NCBI RefSeq assembly: GCF_020025155.1
Contig: NZ_CP073751.1
Span: 124,001-188,000 of the forward strand
DNA: 64,000 bases
Origin: Halopseudomonas nanhaiensis
Lineage (GTDB): Bacteria > Pseudomonadota > Gammaproteobacteria > Pseudomonadales > Pseudomonadaceae
Direction of reading: 5' to 3'
Positions 9,558 to 18,422 of the stretch are shown in pieces. The notes beneath the pieces were generated by a model, which was not told the origin of the DNA, made no database searches, and saw nothing but the letters and a program-made list of their open reading frames with translations. Position 1 is the first letter of the stretch, and each line of letters opens with the position of its first letter. The translations under genes were made by a program, and so were the position numbers.

Positions 9558-10327
9558 TGACAAGCGTATTCATGGACCAGATCAGCTGGGTGGAATATCA
9601 GCAACGCGTCAATGACAGCGCAGTGGTGTTTCTGCCCTGCGGCGCCACCGAGCAGCACGGGCCGCACCTGCCGCTTGGCACCGATGCGCTGCTGTCCACT
9701 GCCATCGCTGCAGATGCTGCGCGGCAGGTCGGCGGCATCGTCGCTCCGGCCCTGGCCTACGGCTACAAGTCGCAGCCCAAGTGCGGCGGTGGGCAACACT
9801 TCTGCGGCACCACCAGTCTGGATGGCGCGACGCTGATCGCACTGGTTCAGGATGCGGTGCGCGAGTTCGCCCGCCACGGCGTCAGGCGGCTGGTACTGGT
9901 GCTTGGTCACTACGAGAATCAGTGGTTCGTGGCCGAGGGAATCCAGCTGGCGCTGCGCGAGCTGGGCCAGGGCTGTGCGCTGGAAGTCATGCGTCTGGAA
10001 CACTGGGATTACTGCAGCGAGCAGACACTGGCCGACGTGTTCCCGGACGGTTTCCCCGGCTTCTCGCTGGAGCATGCAGCGGTGATCGAGACCTCGCTGA
10101 TGCTGCATTACCACCCCGCTCTGGTTCGTCTGGACCTGATTCCGGATGATGGCCCGGCGGACTTTCCCCTGTACGACATGTATCCATCGCGTACCGAGTG
10201 GGTGCCACCGTCCGGCGTGCTCTCCTCGGCGCGCGGCTCCGATGCGGCAAAGGGCGCGCGGATGGCCGACGATATCGTCAGCGGCATCGTCGCCGCGGTG
10301 CGGCATGAATTCCGGCTGGAGGCTTGA
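9557..10327 (+). CDS. Creatininase (creatinine amidohydrolase) family protein
   Basis: A 256-residue protein very close to biochemically known Pseudomonas creatininase. It has Glu32, His34 and Asp43 (ATEQHGPHLPLGTD), His118 and Glu120 (GHYEN), and Glu172-His173 (LEHAA), which match the di-metal ligands. The segments YGYKSQPK-GGG and GTTSLDGATL are also present. The GHYEN form is typical of true creatininases rather than the wider family (GHGGN). Creatininase opens the cyclic guanidine creatinine to creatine. No creatine amidinohydrolase follows, so the substrate may be another cyclic guanidine or lactam. Start and stop overlap the neighbouring genes. Confidence 0.88.
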   Translation: MTSVFMDQISWVEYQQRVNDSAVVFLPCGATEQHGPHLPLGTDALLSTAIAADAARQVGGIVAPALAYGYKSQPKCGGGQHFCGTTSLDGATLIALVQDAVREFARHGVRRLVLVLGHYENQWFVAEGIQLALRELGQGCALEVMRLEHWDYCSEQTLADVFPDGFPGFSLEHAAVIETSLMLHYHPALVRLDLIPDDGPADFPLYDMYPSRTEWVPPSGVLSSARGSDAAKGARMADDIVSGIVAAVRHEFRLEA

Positions 10328-10330
10328 AGC

Positions 10331-11113
10331 ATGAGCCAGGTCCTCAAGCTGTGGCCGCTACTCACCGCCACCCACCGCTATGACAAGTCCTATTCCACCC
10401 GCAATCGGGGCGAAGGGACGCTGATCGAGGCACCCATCCTCGCCTACCTGATCGAAACGCGGCAGGGCCGGGTGCTGTTCGACGTCGGTTGCGACTTCCA
10501 CAAACTGGACGATCCGGTTGCCCGGCAGCGCTGGTTCGACCCGGTGGACTTCCCCATGGGGCCACCGGAGATGAGCGAAGAGCAGCGGCTGACTGCGCAC
10601 TTGCAGCGTATGGGGCTGACTTGCGCCGATATCGATCTGGTGTTTCTCAGCCACCTGCATTTCGACCACGCAGGCGGGCTGTGCGAAGTGTGCGGTGCCG
10701 ACGTGCATGTCCATGAAGCCGAACTTGAGGCCGCGCGGGAGCCTGCGGACAACGCGTATTTCGCCGACGACTTCGCCGGCGATGTGCGCTGGAAGCTCCA
10801 GCGCGACGAGTACGACCTGTTGCCGGGGGTGCGCGCAATTAACACGCCGGGTCATACGGCCGGGCACATGTCCCTGTTGATCGAGCTGCCGACGGGCGCG
10901 CCGGTGATTCTCGCCGGCGACGCGGCCGATCTCACGGAGAACCTGGCTGACGAGGTTGCGCCTGGGCTGTGCTGGCGTGATCGGGATGATCTGGCAGTGG
11001 ACAGCATTCGCAAGCTCAAGCGGGTGGCAGTAGAGACCGGCGCCGAGCTCTGGCCCAACCATGACATGGCCTTCTGGCGGACCCTCAAACGCTTCCCGGA
11101 GTACCACGCATGA
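10331..11113 (+). CDS. Metallo-beta-lactamase-fold hydrolase, AHL-lactonase-like
   Basis: A 260-residue MBL-fold enzyme with a complete di-zinc site: His108, His110, Asp112 and His113 (SHLHFDHAGG), His175 (PGHTAGH), Asp197 (AGDAADL) and His244 (WPNHDMAF). The layout resembles AttM/AiiA N-acyl-homoserine lactonases, which are cytosolic and open lactone rings. In this operon it more likely hydrolyses an ester, lactone or lactam intermediate than a quorum signal, because no luxI/luxR pair is present. It starts 3 bases after the creatininase stop. Confidence 0.85.
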   Translation: MSQVLKLWPLLTATHRYDKSYSTRNRGEGTLIEAPILAYLIETRQGRVLFDVGCDFHKLDDPVARQRWFDPVDFPMGPPEMSEEQRLTAHLQRMGLTCADIDLVFLSHLHFDHAGGLCEVCGADVHVHEAELEAAREPADNAYFADDFAGDVRWKLQRDEYDLLPGVRAINTPGHTAGHMSLLIELPTGAPVILAGDAADLTENLADEVAPGLCWRDRDDLAVDSIRKLKRVAVETGAELWPNHDMAFWRTLKRFPEYHA

Positions 11114-11877
11114 ATGTACCCGAACCCTATCTGGGTGTATGGCAGCGCACGCTGCTGCGGACCGCGAACGGTTTCGAAGACCGTACCACGCGGGTGTTCT
11201 GGCTGCAGACCGAATCGCTGCATGCGGATATTCGCATCCCGGAGCCCCGTCCACGCTCACTGGAACAGCGCTGCCTGCAGGCCGGGTTCGCCGGGGTCAC
11301 CCGCGTCGAGGGAGATCTGTGCCGCTGGCATCGAGTGATAGATTTCCATCCGGCAAGCCCGCCCGATGTCGGCCGGATGACCTTCGTCGGGCCTGACGAA
11401 CTCCATGAAAGAGCCCTCGATGGCAGCTACCTGGAAGTATGGAAGCGATTGCCCGGTTCGCAGGGAGAAAGCCAGGCGCAATGGCTGACCGACGCTGACA
11501 CCGGGGTCCGCAGTGCCTGCCTGTTACGCGCCGGGACGTTCTTCCTGTTCGTGGCCAGCCGTCCGGAACCGCTGCGCGAGGATGCCTCGCTGGTCAGGCA
11601 GCTCACCACCGCCTCCGCCGAGCAGGCAGAGCGGATGCTGGACATGGAGCTGTCTTTCGGCCGGATCGACTCGACCGGCCATGCATGGCGCATCGAGCTC
11701 TCGACGCTGCCTTGTCGCCTGGGCAAGGCGTTGCTGCTCAATCCGGAGCCGACCGCACCGCTGACGACGTGGCCCGCGACGCGACTCGCCAAGCTGGGTG
11801 CCCATGCGCCGGCAGGTGGATGGCTCAGAGTGGCGAATCCGGTATGTCGTCCCGTTCCCGAGGAGGACTTCGCATGA
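11110..11877 (+). CDS. Conserved protein of unknown function in the guanidine operon
   Basis: A 255-residue protein I do not recognise with confidence. Its conserved-looking segments are Trp-rich: VFWLQTESLHADIRIP (about residues 29-44), LCRWHRVIDFHP and YLEVWKR. The alternation suggests a beta-barrel, perhaps a lipocalin-like fold. There is no signal peptide or membrane segment. Its start ATG overlaps the previous stop and its stop overlaps the permease start, so it is firmly embedded in the operon. A small-molecule-binding or accessory role is conceivable. Confidence 0.8.
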   Translation: MNVPEPYLGVWQRTLLRTANGFEDRTTRVFWLQTESLHADIRIPEPRPRSLEQRCLQAGFAGVTRVEGDLCRWHRVIDFHPASPPDVGRMTFVGPDELHERALDGSYLEVWKRLPGSQGESQAQWLTDADTGVRSACLLRAGTFFLFVASRPEPLREDASLVRQLTTASAEQAERMLDMELSFGRIDSTGHAWRIELSTLPCRLGKALLLNPEPTAPLTTWPATRLAKLGAHAPAGGWLRVANPVCRPVPEEDFA

Positions 11878-12716
11878 ACGCACAGGCACCGCTGCCGGTC
11901 TCCGGCGCCCCGACCACGCCCGTTCGGCGCCGCAGTCGCTGGTGGACCATTCGTGGGGACATGGGTGGTCGCAGCGCCGCCATCCTGGCCACGATCGGCC
12001 TCTGCTCACCCTTCATCGCCTGGTGGTTGTACACCGCGCTGGGCCTCGCCGATCCGCTGTTCATGCCAAGCCCGGAAGCGGTGGCCCAGCGGGTCTGGCG
12101 CTGGTGGACCGATGAAGGCCTGCTGGCCGACATCGGCATCAGCGTCTACCGGGTCATGGCCGGCTTTCTGCTCTCGGCGCTGTTCGCGCTGCCACTGGGC
12201 CTGTATCTGGGCACCTACCGCACGGTGCAGGCGACGCTTGAGCCGCTGATCGACTTCATCCGCTACATGCCCGCGGTTGCGTTCATCCCGCTGGTCATGC
12301 TGTGGGTCGGCATCGACGAGGGCTCGAAGATACTGATCATCTTCATCGGCACCTTCTTCCAGATGACGCTGATGGCGGCGGAGGACGTGCGCCGGGTGCC
12401 GATGGCGCAGATCGAGGCGGCGCAGACCATGGGCGCCTCACGCGGGGAAATCATTCGCCTGGTGATCCTGCCATCCGCGCGGCCGGCCCTGCTCGATACC
12501 CTGCGCATCACCTGCGGCTGGGCCTGGACCTATCTGGTCGTGGCCGAGCTGGTGGCGTCCAACTCCGGTCTGGGTTACGCCATCCTGCGCGCCCAGCGCT
12601 ACATGCATACCGACAAGATCTTCGCCGGCATTCTGTTGATCGGCCTGATCGGGCTGCTCACCGACCAGGCGTTCCGCTGGATCGGGCGCCGCGCCTTCCA
12701 CTGGCAGAAGAGGTGA
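11874..12716 (+). CDS. ABC transporter permease, NitT/TauT-like
   Basis: A 280-residue inner-membrane permease with about six hydrophobic segments. The binding-protein-dependent transport motif is EAAQTMGASRGEIIRLVILP (about residues 183-202), which docks the ATPase. The N-terminal 30 residues are basic and cytosolic. The ATG overlaps the previous stop and the ATPase gene follows 4 bases after its own stop. It pairs with the binding protein at 5018 and the ATPase at 12721. Confidence 0.9.
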   Translation: MNAQAPLPVSGAPTTPVRRRSRWWTIRGDMGGRSAAILATIGLCSPFIAWWLYTALGLADPLFMPSPEAVAQRVWRWWTDEGLLADIGISVYRVMAGFLLSALFALPLGLYLGTYRTVQATLEPLIDFIRYMPAVAFIPLVMLWVGIDEGSKILIIFIGTFFQMTLMAAEDVRRVPMAQIEAAQTMGASRGEIIRLVILPSARPALLDTLRITCGWAWTYLVVAELVASNSGLGYAILRAQRYMHTDKIFAGILLIGLIGLLTDQAFRWIGRRAFHWQKR

Positions 12717-12720
12717 GACC

Positions 12721-13563
12721 ATGGACAAACCCTGTATCGGCATCCGCCAGCTCGGCAAGCAGTTCGTCACCCGCAGCCAGACCATCGAAGCGCTGCGCAA
12801 CATCGATCTGGACATACGACCGAACGAGTTCGTGACCTTTGTCGGCGCCTCCGGTTGCGGCAAGTCCACCCTGCTGCGCATCCTCGCCGGGCTCGAGACG
12901 CACAACAGCGGCGATCTGTTGCTGCACGACCAGCCGATCGACGGCCCCGGTGTCGATCGCGCAATGGTCTTCCAGCATTACAGTTTGTATCCGTGGCTGA
13001 CGGTGATGCAGAACATCAAATTCTGCCGTCAGTTACGCGCGATCTCCGATACCGTATACAGCCAGTCCGACGTGGAAACGGCGAGCGGGCGGGCCGACGC
13101 GCTGCTCAGCCTGATGGGCCTTGCGCCGTTTGCCGATGCCTATCCCAGCCAGCTGTCGGGCGGCATGCAGCAGCGCGTGGCGATCGCACGCGCGTTGATG
13201 CCGCGCCCGGACATCCTGCTGATGGATGAACCGTTCGGCGCGCTGGATGCGCAGACCCGCGAGGTGATGCACGATCTGATTCGCCACGTGCACCGGCTGG
13301 AAAAGACCACCATCGTGTTCGTCACCCACGATGTGGAGGAGGCAATCTACCTGGGCAGCCGTATCGTGCTGATGGCGCCGCGGCCCGGTCGCATCGATAC
13401 CATCTATGAAGTACCGCTGCCTGAGGCGCGCCATCAGGACATGAAGCTGGAACCGTCCTTCATCCACCTGAAGCGGCAGATCCTGGCGCGCATTCGCGAA
13501 ACGTCAGGCGTACAAACGGACCTGGACCAGCTGGCCCGACTCACGCAGGGGGCATCTGTCTGA
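12721..13563 (+). CDS. ABC transporter ATP-binding protein, NitT/TauT-like
   Basis: A 280-residue ABC ATPase with Walker A GASGCGKST (42-50), Q-loop Gln85 in VFQHYSLYPW, signature LSGGMQQR (145-152), Walker B ILLMDE (165-170) and H-loop FVTHD. It resembles the SsuB/TauB/NrtD group that energises import of nitrate, sulfonate, taurine and related ligands. The residues after about 240 form a short extension without an obvious regulatory domain. It ends the operon; I see no strong terminator in the 87 bases before sutA. Confidence 0.93.
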   Translation: MDKPCIGIRQLGKQFVTRSQTIEALRNIDLDIRPNEFVTFVGASGCGKSTLLRILAGLETHNSGDLLLHDQPIDGPGVDRAMVFQHYSLYPWLTVMQNIKFCRQLRAISDTVYSQSDVETASGRADALLSLMGLAPFADAYPSQLSGGMQQRVAIARALMPRPDILLMDEPFGALDAQTREVMHDLIRHVHRLEKTTIVFVTHDVEEAIYLGSRIVLMAPRPGRIDTIYEVPLPEARHQDMKLEPSFIHLKRQILARIRETSGVQTDLDQLARLTQGASV

Positions 13564-13650
13564 ACCATGAAAAATAATCTTCGTGCCCTCTAGCCAAAAA
13601 GTTTCGTTGCGCTATAAATAGCCTGTTTTTCCCGCTGCGAGAGTCAGGTG

Positions 13651-13947
13651 ATGAGCGACGACGATATTGAAGACGAAGAGCTGGAGAGTGTGGACGACAA
13701 TGACGTCGACGATCTGCCAGAGGTAGAGGACGACGAACCGGCTCCCAAGCCGAAGAAAAAGGCTGCAGTCGTCGAGGATCCGCTTGAGGGCCTGTCGCTC
13801 GAAGCCAAGGCGCGTGAGCGCGAAATGCTGGCGCGGCAGATCGAGGAGTTCATGGCGCGCGGCGGCAAGGTGCAGGAAATTGACGACAACGTGGTAGGCG
13901 ATCCGCCGAAGAAGCCGGACAGCAAGTACGGTAGCCGTCCGATCTGA
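13651..13947 (+). CDS. sutA: Transcriptional regulator SutA
   Basis: A 98-residue protein with a strongly acidic N-terminus (DDDIEDEELESVDDNDVDDL), a Lys-rich linker, a predicted helix (AKAREREMLARQIEEFMARG) and the invariant tail PPKKPDSKYGSRPI. This matches SutA of P. aeruginosa, an intrinsically disordered RNA-polymerase-binding protein that raises expression of housekeeping genes in slow-growing cells. The ATG at 13651 is chosen; a GTG lies immediately upstream. It is probably transcribed from its own promoter in the AT-rich stretch 13565-13640 (GCTATAAATAG). Confidence 0.92.
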   Translation: MSDDDIEDEELESVDDNDVDDLPEVEDDEPAPKPKKKAAVVEDPLEGLSLEAKAREREMLARQIEEFMARGGKVQEIDDNVVGDPPKKPDSKYGSRPI

Positions 13948-13960
13948 TCCGGGCTGGCGG

Positions 13961-13991
13961 ACCCGAGCCGTGCGCTGGCCCAGGCTCGGGT
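13961..13991. terminator. Inverted repeat between convergent sutA and yigB-like gene
   Basis: ACCCGAGCC (13961-13969) pairs with GGCTCGGGT (13983-13991) around a 13-base loop. There is no clear T-run on either strand, so it may be a weak bidirectional terminator. Confidence 0.45.
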
Positions 13992-13999
13992 TCGCAGTC

Positions 14000-14704
14000 T
14001 CAGAGCCGGCGGAGGTATGCCTCCAGCCAGCCTTCCACTTCACTCAGGCATTTCACTTCACCGTGCGGCCGTGGCTGATCCGGCCAGGGCAATTCAAGAC
14101 GGTTGAACCAGAGCGTGTGCAGGCCCACCCCTTGTGCGCCCTGAATATCGTCGACCGGATGATCACCGATGTGCAGCGTCTCATGCGGCTCGACACCGGC
14201 TCGCTCGAGCGCAGCGAGAAACGGCGCCGGGTCCGGCTTGCCGACGCCGACTTCATCTGCCGAAACGATGACCTTGAAATACTGTTCCAGACCGAGCCGC
14301 TTGACGTCGGCATTGCCGTTGGAGATGGTCGCAAGCTGATACCGACTGGCGAGTCGACCCAGCAGCGCCTCGGCGTGCGGAAAGAAGGTCAGCGCGTGGC
14401 GCGCCTCCAGAAATACCTCGAATCCCTCTAGCGCCAGCTCGCGCGCATGCTCGTCCGAATACCCTGCCCGACGTAGGCCCAATTCCAGAATGGCTATGCG
14501 CAGCGCCGTCACCCGATGGCGCAGCAGCGGTTCGGCAGCGAGCACGTCCTTGCGCAGGGCGCGTCGGGCGGCTGCGTCCAGATTTCGCACGAACAGCGGG
14601 GCCTGCTCGGCGAGCCACTCGAGCAGTCTCGCCTCGGCGGCGATGACCACCGGCTCGGTTTCCCACAGGGTGTTGTCGAGGTCGAAGGTCAGCAGGCGGA
14701 TCAT
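14000..14704 (-). CDS. yigB: HAD-family hydrolase, YigB-like phosphatase
   Basis: A 234-residue HAD phosphatase. Motif I is DLDNTLWE with the nucleophile and acid Asp residues, motif II is TISNGN, motif III is the Lys in VGVGKPDPAPF, and motif IV is HIGDHPVDD. E. coli YigB dephosphorylates the riboflavin precursor 5-amino-6-(5-phosphoribitylamino)uracil among other substrates. Its start overlaps the xerC stop by one base, as in the xerC-yigB pairs of many gamma-proteobacteria, which supports the name. Confidence 0.87.
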   Translation of the reverse strand: MIRLLTFDLDNTLWETEPVVIAAEARLLEWLAEQAPLFVRNLDAAARRALRKDVLAAEPLLRHRVTALRIAILELGLRRAGYSDEHARELALEGFEVFLEARHALTFFPHAEALLGRLASRYQLATISNGNADVKRLGLEQYFKVIVSADEVGVGKPDPAPFLAALERAGVEPHETLHIGDHPVDDIQGAQGVGLHTLWFNRLELPWPDQPRPHGEVKCLSEVEGWLEAYLRRL

Positions 14705-15636
14705 CAGTCTTTCCCGTGTTTGCGTTTCGAGCGTGGATGCGCCTTGTCGTAGACCTGCGCCAGATGCTGAAAGTCCAGATGGGTGTAGATCTGCGTAGTG
14801 CCGATATCTGCATGTCCGAGCAGCTCCTGCACCGCGCGCAGGTCGCCGGAGGATTCCAGCAGGTGGCTGGCAAAGGAATGGCGAAGCATGTGCGGATGCA
14901 CGTGCTGGCCGATGCTCTGCACACCGCTGCGCCTTACCCGCAGCTGGATTGCCCGCGGCGTCAGCCGGCGGCCCTGTCGCCCGACGAATACCGGCTGGTC
15001 TTCGGCACCCAGCGAAGGGCGCATGGCCAGCCAGTGCTCCAGCGCTTCACGGGCCTTGCGGCCGACCGGGAGTACGCGCGTCTTGCTGCCCTTGCCGAGT
15101 ACCCTGACCTCGCCCTCGCGCAAATCCAGATCGTGCAGGCTCAGGTCGGCCAGCTCCGAAAGGCGCAAGCCTGATGAGTAGAACAGTTCAAGCATGGCCG
15201 CGTCCCGCGTGCGCAGCCAGTCGTCGTCATCACCCCCGGCGACGCCGGCCTGGTCGAGCAATGAGGCGGCGAGATCCGCGTCCAGCGTTCTGGGCAGCCT
15301 TCGCGGCGACTTGGGTGCGCGCAGATCGGTAGCCGGATCGTGCCGGCAGACGCCTTCGCGGATCAGGTAGCGATACAGCGCGCGCACCGAGCTCAGCTGT
15401 CGTTGCAGGCTACGGCCGGACTGACCGCCTTGGTGGCGACGTGCGACGAAGCTGCGCAGCACCTGAGTATCAACCGCATCCCAACGCTCGATGCCGTTGG
15501 CCTGCAGATAGGTTTGCAGCGTCTGCAGATCGCGACGGTAGGCATCCAGCGTGTTCGCTGCGACCTGCCGCTCGCTGCGCAAGTGCTCGCAAAAGGACTC
15601 GAGCGGGCCCTGCAGCGATGCGGCGGGAGGGTTCAT
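14704..15636 (-). CDS. xerC: Tyrosine recombinase XerC
   Basis: A 310-residue site-specific recombinase. It has an N-terminal SAM-like core-binding domain (about residues 10-95) and a catalytic domain. The active-site residues are readable: Arg in SGLRLSEL, Lys in GKGSKTR, His and Arg in [11 protein letters not shown], His in LGHADIG, and the Tyr nucleophile in TTQIYTHLD. With XerD it resolves chromosome dimers at dif during division. It lies in the conserved dapF-DUF484-xerC-yigB string with overlapping starts and stops, and is a housekeeping gene rather than a phage or integron integrase. Confidence 0.95.
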   Translation of the reverse strand: MNPPAASLQGPLESFCEHLRSERQVAANTLDAYRRDLQTLQTYLQANGIERWDAVDTQVLRSFVARRHQGGQSGRSLQRQLSSVRALYRYLIREGVCRHDPATDLRAPKSPRRLPRTLDADLAASLLDQAGVAGGDDDDWLRTRDAAMLELFYSSGLRLSELADLSLHDLDLREGEVRVLGKGSKTRVLPVGRKAREALEHWLAMRPSLGAEDQPVFVGRQGRRLTPRAIQLRVRRSGVQSIGQHVHPHMLRHSFASHLLESSGDLRAVQELLGHADIGTTQIYTHLDFQHLAQVYDKAHPRSKRKHGKD

Positions 15637-16334
15637 CAGGCTCTGGCTTCGTCAGCCATCGGCCGCTGGCGTAGCAGCAGACGTGCCAGCGCATCGGCTA
15701 CATAGCCGAGGAAGAGCGTGCCGGTGGCACCCTTGTAATGGTTCGCGTCGCGGCTCCCGAGCGCCAGCACGCCATGCAGGCCCTGGTGCTGAATCGGCGC
15801 CAGTGCGGTTGAGGCGACATCATTGCCGCGGCGGCCGAACAGAAACTCCAGTTCGTCCGAGCGCAGTATGCCGCTCAGCGGCTTGCCGCTGTCGAGCAGA
15901 TGGCCGATGGCCGAACGGGCTTCGCTGTGAGGCACGCAGCGCGCATTGGAGAAGCGCCCGGCTTCGCTGAACAGGATCAGGCTGACGTAGGGGACCTGAA
16001 AGTCGTCGCGCAGGCTGTCTTCCATGCTGGCGATCAGCTCTTCCATGCTCTGCGCCTCGAGCATGCTGAGGATCAATCGCCGACTCTTCTCGAACAGTCG
16101 ATCGTTCTCCCGAGCAACGTCCATCAGCTGATTCAGTCGATGACGCACATCGATGTTGCGCTCGCGCAGCAGCTTGACCTGCCGTTCAACCAGCGAAACA
16201 GCCTGGCCGGGGAGGTGCGGGATGATCAGGTCCGGCAGCAGTTCGTCGTGCTCGGCAAAAAAAGCCGGATGACGGCGCAGGTACTCGGCGACCTGATCGG
16301 CGGAGAGTTCGGGTTGTTGCGGCGTGTCGGTCAT
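15636..16334 (-). CDS. DUF484 family protein (GAF-like)
   Basis: A 232-residue protein of the DUF484 family, beginning [20 protein letters not shown] and containing the family phrase [22 protein letters not shown] coiled-coil stretch (about residues 45-80) is followed by a GAF-like domain. I chose the ATG at 16334, which overlaps the dapF stop, over the longer open frame. The family is almost always encoded between dapF and xerC in gamma-proteobacteria; its function is not established. Confidence 0.9.
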   Translation of the reverse strand: MTDTPQQPELSADQVAEYLRRHPAFFAEHDELLPDLIIPHLPGQAVSLVERQVKLLRERNIDVRHRLNQLMDVARENDRLFEKSRRLILSMLEAQSMEELIASMEDSLRDDFQVPYVSLILFSEAGRFSNARCVPHSEARSAIGHLLDSGKPLSGILRSDELEFLFGRRGNDVASTALAPIQHQGLHGVLALGSRDANHYKGATGTLFLGYVADALARLLLRQRPMADEARA

Positions 16335-17161
16335 ACGCGTATCTGCCCCTCGTAAACCCGCACGGCCGGGCCGGTCATCATCACCGGCTCGCCAGGACCT
16401 GCCCACTCGATATGCAGGATGCCGCCGGGCAGTTCGATCTTTACCGGTGAAACCAGATGCCCGGTCCGTATGCCTGCCACGGCTGCCGCGCAGGCGCCGG
16501 TTCCGCAGGCCTGGGTCTCGCCGACGCCGCGTTCGTACACCCGCAGTCGCGCATGATGGCTGTCGACCACCTGCATGAACCCGGCGTTGACCCGCCGGGG
16601 GAAGCGCGGATGCGCCTCGAACAGCGGGCCGAGTTCGGCCAGTGGCAGTTGTTGCAGATCATTGACCAACGTCACGCAGTGCGGATTGCCCATCGACACG
16701 GCGGCGACGTCATAGACCTGGCCACCTACCTGCAGCGGATAGGTCAGCGCTTCCTGCTCGGCCTGAAACGGGATCTGCGGCGGATCGAAACGCGGTGCGC
16801 CCATGTTCACGGTTACCTGACCGTCATCACGCACCGACAGGGTGATCGGGCCGCCGGCGGTCTCCACGTGGATCTCCGACTTGGCCGTCAGGCGCTTGTC
16901 CTGGACGAAGCGGGCGAAGCAGCGCGCACCGTTGCCGCACTGTTCAACCTCGCTGCCGTCGGCGTTGAAGATCCGATAACGGAAATCGACATCGGGCTGG
17001 CCCGGCGGCTCCACCACCAGCAGCTGATCGAAGCCGATGCCGGTGTGCCGGTCACTCCATTGCCTGATGAGTCTGGGCGACAGCTGGGCGTGCTGGGTCA
17101 CCAGATCGATGACCATGAAATCGTTACCCAGCCCGTGCATCTTGGTAAATCGCAACAGCAT
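16331..17161 (-). CDS. dapF: Diaminopimelate epimerase
   Basis: A 276-residue cofactor-independent racemase that converts LL- to meso-diaminopimelate for lysine and peptidoglycan synthesis. The two catalytic cysteines lie in [15 protein letters not shown] and [14 protein letters not shown]. The start [15 protein letters not shown] is the family N-terminus, so the ATG at 17161 is used rather than the longer frame. lysA ends one base upstream on the same strand, giving a tight lysA-dapF operon. Confidence 0.96.
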   Translation of the reverse strand: MLLRFTKMHGLGNDFMVIDLVTQHAQLSPRLIRQWSDRHTGIGFDQLLVVEPPGQPDVDFRYRIFNADGSEVEQCGNGARCFARFVQDKRLTAKSEIHVETAGGPITLSVRDDGQVTVNMGAPRFDPPQIPFQAEQEALTYPLQVGGQVYDVAAVSMGNPHCVTLVNDLQQLPLAELGPLFEAHPRFPRRVNAGFMQVVDSHHARLRVYERGVGETQACGTGACAAAVAGIRTGHLVSPVKIELPGGILHIEWAGPGEPVMMTGPAVRVYEGQIRV

Positions 17162-17162
17162 G

Positions 17163-18416
17163 TCAGGCCTCGGGTAGCTGTGACTCGCCGGCAAACAGCT
17201 CGCTGACGGTCTCGCGGCGGCGCACCAGATGTGCGGTTCCGCCATCCACCATGACTTCGGCGGCCCGCGGGCGGGTGTTGTAGTTCGAGCTCATGACGAA
17301 GCCGTAGGCACCGGCGGAGCGCACCGCGAGCAGGTCACCCTCGGCCAGTGCCAGGCGGCGATCCTTGCCAAGGAAGTCACCGGTCTCGCACACCGGGCCG
17401 ACGATATCCCACTCCAGCGCGCCGTCATCGCTGCGCGGGCGCACCGCGTCGATGCCCATCCAGGCGCTGTACAGTGCCGGGCGGATCAGGTCGTTCATGG
17501 CTGCGTCGATGATGGCGAAGTTCTTGTGCTCGGTGGGCTTGAGCAGATTGACCCGGGTCAGCAGCACGCCGGCATTGGCGACGATGGAGCGACCCGGCTC
17601 GAACAACAGCGTCAGATCGCGCCCGGCGACCAGCTCGCTGACCTTGCGCAGATAATCGCCGGGGGCGGGAGGCTGTTCATCGCGATAGGTCACGCCAAGG
17701 CCCCCACCGAGGTCGAGATGCTCGATGCGTATACCGTCCGCAGCCAGCTGATCGATCAGGCCCAGCAGTCGCTGCAGGGCATCGATAAAGGGTGCGTCGT
17801 CCGTCAGTTGCGAGCCGATATGGCAGTCGACGCCGACCACCCGGATGTTCGGCAGGTCCGCAGCGCGGCGATACACCGCTGGCGCGCTGGCGATGTCGAT
17901 GCCGAACTTGTTTTCCTTCAGCCCCGTCGAGATATACGGATGCGTCCCCGCGTCCACATCAGGGTTGACCCGCAGCGACACGGGTGCCTGCACGCCCATG
18001 TCCGCGGCTACCTGCTGCAGGCGCTCGAGTTCGGGCGCCGATTCCACGTTGAAGCAGTGAATGCCGACTACCAGCGCCCGGCGCATCTCCTCGGCGGTCT
18101 TGCCGAGGCCGGAGAACACCACCCGCGACGGATCTCCGCCAGCGGCCAGGACGCGCTCCAGTTCGCCACCGGAGACGATGTCGAAGCCCGAACCCAGGCG
18201 CGCCAGCAGGTTGAGCACCGCCAGATTGGAGTTTGCCTTCACGGCGAAGCACACCAGGTGCGGGACATCACGCAGGCCGCTGTCCCAGGCCTTCCAGGCC
18301 TGTTCGATGGCCTGGCGGGAATATACATAGCAGGGCGTGCCGAAGCGCCGGGCCACCGCTGACAGCGCGACTTCCTCGGCGTGCAGCTCGCCCTGGCGAT
18401 AATCAAAAGCTGTCAT
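17163..18416 (-). CDS. lysA: Diaminopimelate decarboxylase
   Basis: A 417-residue PLP enzyme (alanine-racemase-type barrel) that decarboxylates meso-diaminopimelate to lysine. The PLP lysine is in [13 protein letters not shown], the glycine-rich phosphate-binding segment is [11 protein letters not shown], and the catalytic Cys is in [11 protein letters not shown]. Length and motifs are normal. The small lipoprotein lptM gene ends 6 bases upstream, forming an lptM-lysA-dapF unit. Confidence 0.96.
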   Translation of the reverse strand: MTAFDYRQGELHAEEVALSAVARRFGTPCYVYSRQAIEQAWKAWDSGLRDVPHLVCFAVKANSNLAVLNLLARLGSGFDIVSGGELERVLAAGGDPSRVVFSGLGKTAEEMRRALVVGIHCFNVESAPELERLQQVAADMGVQAPVSLRVNPDVDAGTHPYISTGLKENKFGIDIASAPAVYRRAADLPNIRVVGVDCHIGSQLTDDAPFIDALQRLLGLIDQLAADGIRIEHLDLGGGLGVTYRDEQPPAPGDYLRKVSELVAGRDLTLLFEPGRSIVANAGVLLTRVNLLKPTEHKNFAIIDAAMNDLIRPALYSAWMGIDAVRPRSDDGALEWDIVGPVCETGDFLGKDRRLALAEGDLLAVRSAGAYGFVMSSNYNTRPRAAEVMVDGGTAHLVRRRETVSELFAGESQLPEA

Positions 18417-18422
18417 GCGCGA

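Noticed and set aside
10331-11113. Quorum-quenching AHL lactonase as primary function
   Set aside because: The fold and metal site fit, but the gene is embedded in a guanidine-controlled operon with no quorum genes nearby. A catabolic hydrolase is more likely.
14704-15636. Tyrosine recombinase as sign of a mobile element
   Set aside because: It is XerC in its conserved dapF-DUF484-xerC-yigB context.
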